A stretch of 64,000 bases of DNA from Setomelanomma holmii (GCA_010015745.1 ML978183.1:1-64000); one strand, 5' to 3'. Positions 10,576-22,549 are shown, counted from the first letter of the stretch. Numbers and translations: made by a program. Notes: generated from the sequence alone by a model not told the origin.

Positions 10576-12761
10576 GTGGGGGGATATGCTCTCGCCATTG
10601 AGTCCTTCGAATCAATACAGAACACGATATTATGTACTCGGAAGGTATAATGTTTGTTCGCAACATACACGCCATGTTGTGGCCGCATGCAAGTTCGCGG
10701 TCTTAGTAATTTTAATTCATGAGATTCGAAGCGTGAACATCTTCAGAACATGCATTCCACATGTCGGGGTTTGGGAGAGGTTGTTGCTTGTACTTTGAGA
10801 AAGGAAAAAAGCACTTCTTCAATCAGGGTATTTATAGACTCGGCGCGAGACACTCGCCTTCCTGCAACACGTTTGCGTCCAGGAACGGGGCGAAAGTCAT
10901 GTAGCGGACATTGATCTGTTTTGTTGGAATGGATGCGAGCCAGACCAGGTCCAGAAAACATGAGCACCTGCAATCCTTCATTTTGTTTTCGAGGTCTGAC
11001 ACAACAACGACCACAAGAGCGACATCGAGCGCCAGGAATACGAATTTGTTATGCACAGTGTTCTGTGATAAATAGTAGAGAAGGAGAAGAAGGTCCCTCG
11101 AGATGTATATTGCGACTGTGACACACTAGCGGAGCACAAGACAAGGTGTCAGGGCAGCGATGATTTCTGTACACGTGGATTACTTCGAAGAAGCGGCAGA
11201 CATAGCGGTCCGATATAGCTAGTCTCGAACAGCACTCACAAGCATAGTCGCTTTAAAAATAATGCTTTTAGCGGGATTGGAGATCATCTGAATTCGGTCC
11301 GAAAGCGTAGTGTCTCACCTGTGCGCTGGCCTAAGATGAGGATGGAGCAAAGAGCAGCGAAATCGTCATCAAGTGCGACGTAGTTACTTTTGGACAACAG
11401 GAGCTGGCAATAACACATCCATCCTGCATTTGCTCATTTTTGTTATGAAGTCAAGAAACCCGGGGTGTAAAGAAGGAGCAACAAGCAAGCTGGTGAATTT
11501 ACATATAGTTAATAGGCCGCGAGTAAGACAGACAGCCGACAAATTGATGTAACATGCTCTTACGTTTGGTCATTGTGTCAAATCGGGTATGTACGTAGGA
11601 TGGTCGCATTTGTTGTTCGTGTCGGGCTCGAGGACGTTGATGGTTCGAAGGCGCCCGAGAGAGCATATCTGCCTCCTTCGTACATTTTGGCAATGCACAC
11701 CCGTGCAAGAATCTCTCGGCGCATTCAAGTCCGTCTATAGCTGGAATCCACTAACGCTGGACATTCGAGTATCTCCAGAACCTTTCATTCCGAAGAACTC
11801 ACCCGTGGACACTCATACGCGAAAATCAGACAAATTTCGATCGTCGACGTGAGAGATAATGACGAACCTGTGAGTGTACATCATCGCACTCAACAGCGCG
11901 CTAACCTCATCGAGCTTCTTACTTATTCTTTGGGAGCAGAAGTCATAACATCAGCCTGCAACATTTTTGCACTAAATTCTTATCGGATATCAGAGTGATG
12001 CAGAACGACTTTGAAACGTACGATCGTACAGAGATAGCAGTGTTGGGTGAACGAGCAGGAAAAAGCAGGACATGGCTCCATGGTCTGTTTAACTTGACGC
12101 TGTCTGGAGAGAGGATCCAGTGCCACATGTTATTCTGGTTGCGCATTTTGGAGTCAGAGCACTGCCGAGTGAGTGAAGTGACTCGCTGCAACCACCCCCC
12201 AGAAATGGAAGGGCTGTATACATTTGAATGACCAGGAAGTTGAAATTGGCATTCTTGGTCTGGGAGTAGATGGTCGTCCAGAAAGATGTGAACTTTGCCG
12301 AGTTTGTATTCATGATGGTACAGAATATGTTTCCCAGGGTGTCTTCGAAGGAAGGAACCACAAGTCCAGCCTTCTTCTGATTTCGAACTCGTGGATCCAT
12401 GCTTCAGAGTTCAAAGCGGCACAAGAACATATGGCGCTCTTTAGATGCTTTTAGTCGATGCCATGACATGTGCGTGTTTCAAGCATAGAAGCGCCGGCGA
12501 GGAACATGGCTGATCTCGTGACCGATTAAAAGAGATTGCAAAGAGCGGAACCCAGAGCCACATCAGAAGACTCGGGACCGGTTTGGTGCAAAATCATGCG
12601 CGCTGATGGAGAAGAAAGGACAGGGACAGTGAGGGAGTTATATACTTCGAAGGCGGTCAAAGAGCATATGGGTCTGCATCAGCGCAACCCCGCATCTGCT
12701 GGCACCCACCTGTGGACAACATGTGCTTTATTCTTGCTCTTTTCGTATCTTTAGAACGCCT
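10576..12761. other. Long intergenic stretch, no supported gene
   Basis: This ~2.2-kb region between SRR1 and the HIBCH 3' end has only short open frames without family resemblance. I saw no transposase, terminal repeats, tRNA or rRNA. It may contain UTRs or a non-coding transcript, but nothing in the sequence shows one. Confidence 0.4.
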
Positions 12762-14287
12762 CTATGACTTGTACCTTTCCAGTACTTCCGCAACCTTTTC
12801 TCTTACTCCTTGTTTGCCTTCATACTTCTCTAACAAAGTCGCAACAACATCCTCCGCCTTCTTGCCAGCCGCTTCCCGCAAAATCTCGCTTTCCTTAGGC
12901 AATCCAATCCATGCATGAGGATACTCCTTGTAATCCGCCTCGCTAATCAATGGCAGTTTCTCACCATTCTCGGCGCCAGCGAAGAAGGCATCAACGTCTC
13001 GCCTCTTGACGTCCTCAAGCTTATTTGGTTGCCAATTCGGGCGCTCCTTCTTGCGCTCAATGAGGCGTGCTGTTACGCCTTCAACGAAGTCGGGATGAGC
13101 CATGAAGTGCGCGGCAATGTCGTATTCGCGTTGGAATGTCTGTGCGATTGACCATTGACGGCCAATGCGCATTTGCTGAAGAGTTACGGCGACGGAAATC
13201 GGAGAGCGTGTTTCTATTGTGTCAATCGTCTTCTTCGCCCAAGACTTGAGCTCTTCAGAGCCATTCGCATGAACATCTTCGAGAGAAGCGATGATGGTCT
13301 TGATGCTCGCCTGCTCGTTGTGGAAGACGCTGTCTATGGTTTTGCGCAGCTCGCCAGAGATGTGCGGTCCTTCAGCTGGTAGGCCGGTGCTGAATTCCTC
13401 GATTGTTGCGTTGATGATCTTGAAGCGGTCTTCCAGAGTCATATAGTCAGGGAATTGGAGCTCCGCAAGACGCGATTCGAGTTGCTGCAGAGTGGAGGAG
13501 TGGATGAAGTGCGTTGCAATGCCGTGGTAGAAAGCGTCCACACCCTTCAATTGCTCGGACGTGAGCGCAAGGTATGTGCCGAGCGCGCCCTCCATCCGCG
13601 GTAGGAAGAAGGATGCGCCGACATCAGGAAAGAAGCCAATAGTCGTTTCGGGCATTGCGAAGAGGGTGTTCTCCGTTGCGATACGGAACGGCGCATGGAT
13701 GGACAGACCGACGCCTCCACCCATTGTGATACCGTCCATGAACGCAACATAAGGTTTTGTGTATGTCGCAATCAGATGGTCCAACTTGTATTCGAGGCCA
13801 AAGTAATCCGAGCTTCTTTGCTGGCCCTGTGGTCCCTCTCTGTTCCACTTTGCCAGCTCCGCGACATCGCCTCCAGCGCAAAAAGCGCGTCCCGAACCCT
13901 TGATGATAACGACGCCTGCCATGTCTGACTTCGCCCACTCCTGTAGTCTAGGGATGATTTTGCGCGCCATGGAGCCATTCAGCGAGTTGAGTTTCTTCGG
14001 CCGATTGAGCTCGATGCTTCGCACGCCGTAATTGTTCGTGAATACGACGTCATCTGGTTCATCGGTTTGCTGTGCCTTGAGGAGGTCTGCTGTTGGTGTA
14101 GCATACTACAACAATCTTAGCAATTGACCCATATAACCGAGCAGTCGGAAGTATATACCTTTCTCGTGCCGCTCACCCAGGCAGGGTTCGTGATCTTTGC
14201 GCGCAATGGCATTGTGTGTGATGGTGCTATCCGCGAGGCCCAGCTCAGCGGTGCTGTCATGCGTCTTATTGATGTGCAGAGCGACAT
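12762..14287 (-). CDS. EHD3: 3-hydroxyisobutyryl-CoA hydrolase, mitochondrial
   Basis: This hydrolyses 3-hydroxyisobutyryl-CoA in valine catabolism in the mitochondrial matrix. It belongs to the crotonase (enoyl-CoA hydratase/isomerase) family, HIBCH subgroup. Exon 1 is 14159-14287 and exon 2 is 12762-14105. The intron (14106-14158) has donor GTATAT and acceptor TTGTAG and joins SGTRK to YATPTADLLK in phase. Visible motifs are SIELNRPKKLNSLN near the start, GSGRAFCAGGDVAEL (oxyanion hole), MDGITMGGGVGLS and FAMPETTIGFFPDVG with the catalytic-type Glu, and the HIBCH-specific C-terminal domain to the terminal LERYKS. The start is uncertain: in-frame ATGs lie at 14287, 14260 and 14212. The longest gives a basic, Ser-rich leader (MSLCTSIRRMTAPLSWASR) like a mitochondrial presequence. 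It is head to head with mitochondrial EF-Tu. Confidence 0.93.
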
Positions 14288-14695
14288 GTGTGTGGTGCGG
14301 GATGAAAGTGTGGGTTGACGCAACTTTTCCAATGCTCAAGCCTCGGTTATCCGCGCTCGAAGACTGGTAAGTTAGACTTGAATTGGGGCTCTGGCACAAT
14401 GAAAGTCCAGTGTCACCAATGTGAGTAGGAATGTAGCAAGAAGTAGCGAATTGGTGTTGCATATCATTCGGGAATGCTATCCCGCACTGCGAACGTCTCC
14501 AAGGTAGTGGAGCTCGGAACACGCCGTCACATGATTGGGCGATTGGGTCGATCTGGGGTTATGTCAGCATATCACGCTAAGAGAAATTGTAGGAAGCGGC
14601 GAGCAGACACCACCTCCGCATATTGCCATCTCAGCCAATTGCGCTTCATTCATTCTCCTTGCCTCGTTGCCGGAGTTGTCAGTCTTTCATACATC
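14288..14695. promoter_or_regulatory. Bidirectional promoter region, HIBCH / TUF1
   Basis: About 400 bp separate the start codons of two divergent nuclear genes for mitochondrial matrix proteins. A shared promoter is an inference from the head-to-head arrangement. A CACATGATTGG stretch near 14528 includes a CCAAT box in reverse (ATTGG), a common fungal promoter element. Nothing else is diagnostic. Confidence 0.45.
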
Positions 14696-16112
14696 ATGTC
14701 GAGCTTCTCAAGAGTATTTATGCGTGCTGCGCGGTACCAGCGCGGCGTAAACCCTGTCCAGAATGCTTTGGGGTTGCAGGGCACAAGCAGATACATGAAC
14801 CGAGTACGTAGCTATGCTGCCTTCACTCGTGACAAGCCACACGTCAACATTGGTACGTAAACTCAAGATATACGCTCATACATGAGCTAACAGAAGCAGG
14901 AACTATCGGCCACGTCGATCACGGAAAGGTACATCACCGTCTCTTCGCCTCCCAAATCACACGAGACTAATTCCGCAGACTACCCTCACAGCCGCCATCA
15001 CCAAGCGACAAGCAGAGAAGGGCTACGCAAAGTTTCTCGAGTATGGCTCCATCGATAAGGCGCCCGAAGAGCGAAAGCGTGGTATCACCATCGCAACCGC
15101 ACACATCGAGTACTCGACCGACAACCGCCACTACGCACACGTTGATTGCCCGGGTCACGCCGATTACATCAAGAACATGATTACGGGTGCAGCCAACATG
15201 GACGGCGCCATCATCGTTGTTGCCGCTTCGGATGGACAAATGCCTCAGACTCGTGAGCACTTGCTGCTCGCCCGTCAGGTTGGTGTGCAAAAGATTGTCG
15301 TCTTTGTCAACAAGGTCGACGCAATTGAGGACAAGGAGATGTTGGAGCTCGTGGAGATGGAGATGCGCGAGTTGCTCAGCAGCTACGGCTTCGAGGGCGA
15401 CGACACACCCATCATCATGGGTTCGGCTCTTTGCGCGCTCGAGGGCCGTCAGCCAGACATTGGCGAGCAGAAGATCGATGAGCTGCTCGAGGCTGTCGAC
15501 ACATGGATTCCCACGCCCGCCCGTGATACCGAGAAGCCCTTTCTCATGGCCGTTGAGGACGTCTTCTCGATCGCCGGTCGTGGTACTGTCGTTTCCGGCC
15601 GTGTCGAGCGTGGTGTGCTGAAGAAGGATAGCGAAGTCGAGCTCGTCGGCAAGGGCGCAACGAGCATCAAGAGCAAAGTCACCGACATTGAGACCTTTAA
15701 GAAGTCGTGCGACGAGTCGCGCGCAGGCGACAACTCCGGTCTTCTCCTCCGTGGCGTGAAGCGCGAGGACGTCCGCCGTGGTATGGTCGTCTCAGTCCCT
15801 GGACAAGTCAAGGCACACAGGAAGTTCCTCGTCTCCATGTACGTCCTGAGCAAGGAGGAGGGCGGTCGTCACACTGGCTTCGGCGAGAACTACAGGCCAC
15901 AGATGTTCATCCGAACCGCTGATGAGTCGTGTGCACTCAACTGGCCCGAGGGAACTGAGGACGCGCACGAGAAGCAGGTCATGCCCGGTGACAACGTCGA
16001 GATGGTGTGTGAACTGCACCAGCCACACGTGTTGGAGACTGGACAGCGGTTCAACATGCGTGAGGGCGGCCGAACAGTCGCCACTGGTCTCGTCACCCGA
16101 GTGCTGGAGTAG
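14696..16112 (+). CDS. TUF1: Mitochondrial translation elongation factor Tu
   Basis: This GTPase delivers aminoacyl-tRNA to the mitochondrial ribosome. Three exons (14696-14852, 14900-14928, 14979-16112) encode 439 aa. The N-terminal ~45 residues (MSSFSRVFMRAARYQRG...) are a basic mitochondrial presequence. The 29-nt middle exon encodes most of the P-loop, IGHVDHGK, and the third exon starts with TTLTAAITK. Further GTPase motifs are RGITIATAHIEY (switch I), DCPGHADYIKNM (switch II), NKVD and SALCALEG. Domains II and III follow to the end (GLVTRVLE), and the length matches the family. Both introns have standard GT and AG ends (GTACGT / AAGCAG, GTACAT / CCGCAG). It is convergent with the RFTS-domain gene; the 453-bp gap 16113-16565 contains only 3' UTR-like sequence. 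Confidence 0.96.
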
Positions 16113-16565
16113 AAGTCTCAATGAAGCAGGATGACAGCAGAAATGCTGGAAGATTGACGAAGAACCAACACGATGTCAGGGAACGCTTCTTGTACAGTAT
16201 TCATGTCTGAGATGATATATCCCCCCGCTCTCCGCTTCTCATCAAATGTACTTTAGCACGGCAAAACAACAGGGAACTCTAGATGGGAGGGCGTTGGCAT
16301 TGCGAGCATTTTGCCATGTTGGAAGAATGTAATGATTGATACGTAATTTCGTTCCTTGCGTGATATCATGGTGCAATATCCAAAACTAATCCAAGGCACT
16401 GTCTGTGAGAACGAACAAGAATCAACAGATGAAGCGATTCCGAACGCAAATCGAGCGAGTCAAGCATGTCGCTCTATCGGTCGTGGCTGTACCTTCTCCC
16501 CCACCCCCAGCGGAAAAAATGGCGTCGTCGCCTCGCTCATTTCGCGAATCCTCTTGATCAGATTA

Positions 16566-18713
16566 CTATTCACCGTCAGCATTAGCACTCCTCCCCCACA
16601 CCGAATCAAAGTCAGTCAAAACATACCTAACAGGCAAATGCAACTTATCCTGCTCCCTCCACAATATTCCGACAACCTTCTCCCTCCCCTTGGCATGGTC
16701 CTCCAAGTGCTCAGTAATCAACTGTCGACCAAGCTCTTTACTGCACCCGTAGATGCGCTGCGTGCATCCGTCGAAACTGCATATCCAGGAATCGCGCGGC
16801 CCGTTGGGTTCGTAGGTTGGGAGAGGTGTGGATACTAGTATTGGTGCTATAACGGGCTTTGTGTTTGTGTGTGAGGAATGGGGTCGGGATGCGGGATTAA
16901 TGGGGCGGTAGCGAAGTGGTAGGGGAGGATTGGTGCCATCAGGTGCTGTGAGGTCTTCGTCTGAGTTCTCGGATTCGGCGGTGGTAGGTGGGGATTCGGG
17001 TGTGATAGATGCGCTGGCTGCGCGTTTCCGACGTGTCTGGTCTTCGGCTTCGTCTGTGTCGGTTTCGTCGAGTTTGCGCTTCTCACGACCTGGTGATAGT
17101 GCTTGTGTTGGTGTGTCCATGCCCATCTCGTCTTCGCTGTCGGTAGCGTTCTCGTCCGCCTCGGCAGCTCCATTGTTGTCTGAAGAGTCCGAGTTCGGTA
17201 CTGGTGGTGCTTTGCCTTTGCCAGCTCTTTTCTTGATACCCTTGCTCTTGCCTGAGAACTTGCTACTTCTCGGTCGCAGGACAGATAGTCGACCTCTTCT
17301 CCTCCTTCCAGGAGGCCGCCTTACGGGCGTTGTCAATTTATCCTCGTCCTCATCCGAAGTGTCTGACGATTCTATCTCTTCCTCTCTGAGCGTCCCATGG
17401 TCTTTCCGCGGCCTTAGCTCCACTCCCTCAGCTCTTCTTTGCTCCGCTGCTGGTAGACTGTGCCCCGCTAGCTCCCGATATATGGGTTCTTGCGCGTAGA
17501 AGCGAATGCTCTTTCGCCGCGGATGGTCCATCATATAGCGTAAATTCTGCGCATGAACTAGGAGCACGTTCTGCGCGGTTTCTAGCTCGTCGATCTCATA
17601 GCGCTTCACGATGAGTTGAGCTACGCGCTCCAAAGTGATCTGATTTCGTCCGGCTCGTAGAACCCGCTGATTTACAGCCTTTTGCATGAACTCGAACAAA
17701 GCAGCTGTCTGCCACCAATTGTTGTCTTTCTTGGGTGCTACGTCCGACTTTTGTATGGACGTCTTTCCACGCCCCTGTTTAGTCTTCGGTGCTGTGACTG
17801 GAGTGGGAGCTGCAGGCGATGAAATCGTGGGCTTCATAGGTCTCTCGGGCAGTTTCTGATTGTATCGACCTTCTGTTCGTGCTTTACAAGTATCGAAATC
17901 TTTCTGTATACGATCAGATTCAATTCCGACATAGGCTGGAGGTCACTCACAGGGAATTGCCTCCGGAAATACTGGTAGACTGGAGTATTACTCCAAGAAA
18001 TGCCTTGCGCTCGAATGAGGAAGCACATGATGAGAAAGATGTGATGTTTGTCAAATATGTCTGCAGCGACTGCGGGATCGTTGCATGGAAAGCGTTCATC
18101 TTCAGCATACTGCGGCACATTAGCCTTGACTCGATATTCCCATTTATTCTTCTTCTCCTCGTCCGCAGAACTCACCTCTTGAAAGATCAACTGAGGACTA
18201 GGCCCGCCGCCCCTCTTCCGTGGGCCACTGTAGATGTCGGTGACGAAATATAGAAGTTGCACAGCCTGTATCATGTCCGTGTATATGCTCTGGTAGTGCG
18301 GCGCTGGCCGTATCTCGAACCAGCCTGCCTTGCCTTGCGCCCATATCACAAATTCGCCATCGGTCATTTCGCCATAGGAGAAGCGCGTGACATTCCGAAT
18401 CTCGATCTCTACCGGCTTGTATGGCCTGTTGAGCACTGTGATGCCGTCAGTCTCTAGACGCAAAGTGATGCCCAAGTATTCGCATGCGACAACCCCTAGT
18501 TAACGTACAGCACTTCGACTGTCCACGGCCTGGAGGTTCTAATCGTCCCTGCACTTTGAGCGGGGTATCTGCATACGCAGACAGCAAGACCGCCTGCTTT
18601 CCATTGCTCTCATACACGACTTGCGCATTGCTCAGTATGAATATATCCCACTCGTCGGAGTCGGTAATGGAGGGATTGACGGGCTTCAGGACGTCGCCCT
18701 CGGGTGTCGGCAT
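16566..18713 (-). CDS. RFTS (DNMT1 replication-foci) domain protein
   Basis: This is probably a nuclear chromatin protein. The start is the ATG at 18713 (MPTPEGDVLKPVNPS). Exon 2 ends at 17951, and a 95-nt intron (17856-17950, GTGAGT/CAG) joins YFRRQFP to KLPERPMKPTISS. The last exon is 16566-17855. The segment PVEIEIRNVTRFSYGEMTDG then FVIWAQGKAGWFEI matches the RFTS fold style found in DNMT1 and in fungal Raf2/DIM-7 heterochromatin factors. The C-terminal third has long Ser/Asp/Glu-rich and basic stretches (SSDTSDEDEDKL) and ends with a Cys/His cluster (WICSFDGCTQRIYGCSKELG, then TEHLEDH), possibly a zinc finger. The link to Raf2/DIM-7 is my inference. The junction between exon 1 and exon 2 near 18490-18530 does not resolve: the only phase-compatible intron is ~31 nt, so a frameshift is possible. 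Confidence 0.6.
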
Positions 18714-18952
18714 CTTGTCACCGATTGGGAACGTGTCGCATCGCGTGTGTGAGTGTTGTACAGGTGCTGGGAGGTGTGCGCCGTGTCCTGGAGTGTGAAT
18801 GTCGCGGTTCTGGTCGCGTCTCTCCCGAAGCGCGTGCAATTGGGTGGATTGGTGGGGCTATCGTCACAAGTGCGGCGCGTGGGTGGACGCCTCGAACCGA
18901 TGGACTGTGCCAAGGTCTTTTCGCTCACAGTCATACCCTGCCATGCTCTGCC
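18714..18952. promoter_or_regulatory. Divergent promoter region, RFTS gene / Zn2Cys6 gene
   Basis: About 240 bp lie between the start at 18713 on the minus strand and the proposed start at 18953 on the plus strand. Both promoters must lie here or overlap the first exons. No specific element stands out. Confidence 0.35.
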
Positions 18953-21409
18953 ATGTCTCACTTGCTACGCTACTCCAGCCAAGAAACGGCTTCACGATGT
19001 ATACAGTACTACAGCAGCGTCAATGATGTACCATGTCCCACAAATCACGGTCGATCTGAACTGACCAATCACGCAGGAACGACAGTAGACGAAATGGAAA
19101 GCCAGCCTCATGTGAACCATGCAGGATCAACAAGACCAGATGTGACCATGGCAAGCCGAAGTGTGACCGATGCAAGCAGCGAGGCATCGAAGAACGTTGC
19201 TTTTACCATCCGGCGCCATTAACGAAGCCACGCAACAACGATGACTCGGCAACGGGCGAGTCACGTCCTTTGAAGAGAAAGTATGAACATGAACACGACA
19301 AAATTCGGCGCAGACAATTGACCCAGGTAGACGTCCCTCGAAAGCCAATCGACCCGAGCCGGCTGCATTTCCTGTTGCTTCGACCTCACCAAACGACAAG
19401 TTGGCAGATGCTGTAGCCGCCGATGTCTACCATCCTGGATTCCTTGGACCTGGCTCCTACGCCGTGCTTCTGCCTCAGGATGAAGAATCGATTGTACCTC
19501 GTGAGCGAGAGGTGTCTGTCGCTTCTGAGAGGTCCGACTGGGAATTGACGCACCAGCATCCGCTCACAAAGTCCATGCGGTACCAGATGGCAAGTGATGT
19601 CCTGAAAGTGTTTCGCCATTACAACGCCATCCGCGAACTCATTCTGTGGTACAATACCAGCAATGAAGCTGGAGTCATTCCAGCACAGCTTCAGGTCGAC
19701 GCCATAAGCTCGCTGGAGTCCATAGTCGACAAGCACGACCTGCGACGTGCAGCGCCGAACCCCGAATTGATCTCGCAAGTGCTGGAAAGTACAAGCCGGC
19801 CATTTACCATAGCGCAAACCCTTGAGGCTCGCGACTTCCACATCTTGTGTTCTGGAGAGAATCTGCGGTTTGAGATCATCGGCACTCTGTTGGCCACCGC
19901 CGGGAGATCGCTTACCTTTGGCTTTGCTCCTGACCTGTTCAGCGACCCTGTGAACAGGAACCTGAAGTCGCAATTCGTGGACGAGCTTCTTCGCGCAAGT
20001 ACGACATGCCTCTTCCTGTGCACAATGCTTGCCACGGTGAACGACATTACGATCTGGATGTACTACGAAAATTATCTGTTCACCACGATGATGTGCGGCT
20101 ACGCAGGTCCACCATCCTGGAGACGCGTGGGTGAGCTATCGACACAGATCTATGCATTGGGGATTCATAAAGAGTCGACAAGTGCAAATGTGCCTACATG
20201 GCTGAAGGAGACGCGCCGGCGTATCTTCTGCTCGTCCTACAACCAGGACAAGTCAATCTCCACGTTCCTTGGACGACCAATTAGGATAAGCAAAAGACAC
20301 GCGGATGTCAGCTTGCCCCTCGATCTATCGGATGAAATCACAGTGGGCGATCAGGCTGCCTTGAACCAAGCTATTCAAGCGCTCGATAGAGATGGATGGA
20401 ATACAAAGGGCAGATGGTTGCGAGCTTCCTGGATTGTAAGTCTATAGACAAGTCTCATCATTCAGATACTAACAACAAATAGCGCCTCCGGTACACGTCG
20501 CTCAAGTTTCGCGAAGAGGTCCTCGAATTCTCCCTCACCAAACTCGACGGTAACGCCCGCATCCAGTTGCTCGACATATCCCAGCGCATCCGCTCCTCCT
20601 GGGACTCTTTGCCACGCCACCTGCGCTACTGGAAAACATGCTGGGACGTGAGTAGATCCCAGTATACAAGTCTTATATGAGACATCGCTAACTCTACCTC
20701 CAACATCCAGGAAGGTATCCCCAGCACTGTCTGCCTCATGCTCGTCATCATCCACCTAACGCACTGGTACTCGGAATTCATGATCCAAAAACTCCTCGAC
20801 ACCGGCTCTCTAACATCCAACTTCCCTCTCCTCCGCGTATCCTCCGACCTCTTATCCAATGTCCTCACCCTCGGCACCATCCGCGACAGAAGTTACGACG
20901 TGCACCGCGACTTGCTGCACTGCATTTTACTTTTCGGCGTCCCGGCGGCGAGTGTGCTGGCGACCGCGCTAAGAGAACAACATGCCACGGGAGCACAGTT
21001 TCCACAAGAGATTTCGAGAAGCGAAATTGTGCGGATGTTGTCCGTGCTGATTAGTCATTTGGATGCAGCTGCGCATGTGGAGAATTCGGGGGCGAGGCAG
21101 GGCGAGGCGAATTACAATTTATGTCGCAAGGCATCACGCATATTTACGAAAGTCATCGACGCAGTACTCGATTCAAAAGTCTCTGGCCCGGGAGTGACAC
21201 CTAGTAGTATAGAGTATGTGGATGGCGAGTGGGACTTTAGAGGTTTCGAAGGGCCCGGGCTGGATGGCTTTGAGGGCATGGAATTCTCTGGGTTGGGCCC
21301 ATTGGGACTGAGTGGGGGGAACGCGATAGGAAGTGGTGGCATGGGGGGAGTCATGGCTGATGGTGGAATGGGGGTTGATTGGGGGGCTGTTGGGCAGTGG
21401 AGTCTATAA
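18953..21409 (+). CDS. Zn2Cys6 fungal-specific transcription factor
   Basis: This is a nuclear regulator with an N-terminal zinc cluster and a C-terminal fungal_trans domain. The cluster is read at 19078-19200: RRNGKPASCEPCRINKTRC followed by DHGKPKCDRCKQRGIEERC, with all six cysteines. Proposed exons are 18953-19005, 19077-19326, 19401-20435, 20483-20647 and 20711-21409, keeping one frame for 733 aa. The first exon is the weakest part; it is chosen because its 53 nt give the right phase. The intron 19327-19400 is supported by phase rather than strong signals. The later introns (GTAAGT...AATAG and GTGAGT...TCCAG) are clear. The motif RRIFCSSYNQDKSISTFLGR is typical of the fungal_trans middle-homology region. 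The C-terminus is Gly-rich (MGGVMADGGMGVDW). The target pathway is unknown. Confidence 0.85.
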
Positions 21410-21898
21410 TTGCTTTTGGAGTGATTTCAGTTCGAGTCAACAGCTCTTTTGATACTTCGAGTAGTTTTGCGATAGACCGTGAGCAGGACATGTAGTAATA
21501 CGATGTAGGATTTTGGAGGCGAGACAAGACGGCGAGGGATTGTGCCTTTATCTGTGTGCTCTGCGATCTCGTCTTGCTGGGGTGGTGCTGTTTCACGCGT
21601 GTCCTTCGTCCATATCTCCTGGGTCTGCTTGCCACTGACGAACGTCTTTACTCGGTTTGCCGGTCCAAGTTCGAGGGGCCTGCAGTTCGCGATGCATGCG
21701 TCTGCCTCTGGTCCCTGTTCAACCGTGGCATTCGGGTTGTAAGGCAGCCATGTCTTCACTTTTATCCTGCCACGATGCTACCGCAAGACTTCCAACCATT
21801 CTCTTGATTTCACGCGGCGACCTCATCGCAGGTTCAGTAAGGGCCGTTACACATGTTTTGCTTTCTCATAGAACTTTTTTCCTTCCACCTCTTTCCCC
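21410..21898. other. Convergent 3' intergenic region
   Basis: This ~490-bp region lies between the 3' ends of the Zn2Cys6 factor and CSL4. I see nothing in it beyond probable 3' UTRs. Confidence 0.4.
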
Positions 21899-22549
21899 TC
21901 AAAACGGCTTCGCGGCCTTCCTACTCTCCCCCCGTCCCGTCACCGGATCCCTAAATTCCCTCCAACTAACCGGATACATCAGCCTCCCTTCCTCACTCCT
22001 TGCCATCACAACGCCAAACTCGTTCCGATCCGTCGCAACATAGTAATTGCTTTGATCGCCTAGACTTATCACCGTGCCGCGCACCAAGTCGCCAACGCGG
22101 AAGGACTCTTCAATTTTGATCTTGTCCTTTTCTGTTGCACGGATGTCTTCGCGCCGTATTTGGCCTTGGAACGCTTCACGGCAGACGGTGGAGTTGATGA
22201 CGAGGATTTCACACGTTGCGAATCGCGGACCGAGACGTGTTATGCGCGCGAGCACGACGCTGTCGACTTCAGGCAGGATCGGGGCGCCGCCGCCGCTGCC
22301 GGTGCCAAGAATGCCTGGGTCAGACGTTGTGTTTGGCGGGCGTGATATTGAGAGGAGGGGAACGAGCTTTGACTTTGTGCTTGCGTTTGAGGTTGTTTGG
22401 GCGGATCGTGAGGGCGAGGGTGAAGATAGGACAGGCCCGGCGATTGATGCATAGATTTGCTGCTCGTGGATGTGCGTGCCGGGCCCGGGGAGGTATTTGT
22501 CTGTATGGCCTAGGAGTTGGCCTGGGAGGGCGAGTGCGGGAAGAGACAT
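21899..22549 (-). CDS. CSL4: Exosome cap subunit Csl4
   Basis: This is an S1-type RNA-binding cap subunit of the RNA exosome (nucleus and cytoplasm), needed for 3'-5' RNA processing and decay. It is a single exon of 216 aa with an ATG at 22549 (MSLPALALPGQLLG). The N-terminal Csl4 signature is GPGTHIHEQQIYASIAGPV. A Ser/Thr-rich linker follows, then the S1 domain: VDSVVLARITRLGPRFATC, later FRVGDLVRGTVISLGDQ and YYVATDRNEFGVVMARSE. The C-terminus is PVSWREFRDPVTGRGESRKA, a family-typical tail. The length is normal for fungal Csl4. The 580-bp upstream region (22550-23130) carries no other gene and includes the 3' end of the neighbouring GTPase transcript. Confidence 0.93.
   Translation of the reverse strand: MSLPALALPGQLLGHTDKYLPGPGTHIHEQQIYASIAGPVLSSPSPSRSAQTTSNASTKSKLVPLLSISRPPNTTSDPGILGTGSGGGAPILPEVDSVVLARITRLGPRFATCEILVINSTVCREAFQGQIRREDIRATEKDKIKIEESFRVGDLVRGTVISLGDQSNYYVATDRNEFGVVMARSEEGRLMYPVSWREFRDPVTGRGESRKAAKPF

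Noticed and set aside
10576..12761. Several frames of 70-100 codons in the 2.2-kb gap.
   Set aside because: They overlap on both strands, lack plausible splice-linked partners and show no family pattern.
15449..15853. A 134-codon minus-strand frame inside EF-Tu.
   Set aside because: It is opposite strongly conserved EF-Tu codons, and no independent signal supports it.
16930..17499. A 189-codon Ser-rich frame on the plus strand.
   Set aside because: It is antisense to the Ser/Asp-rich exon of the RFTS gene, and its composition follows from that exon.
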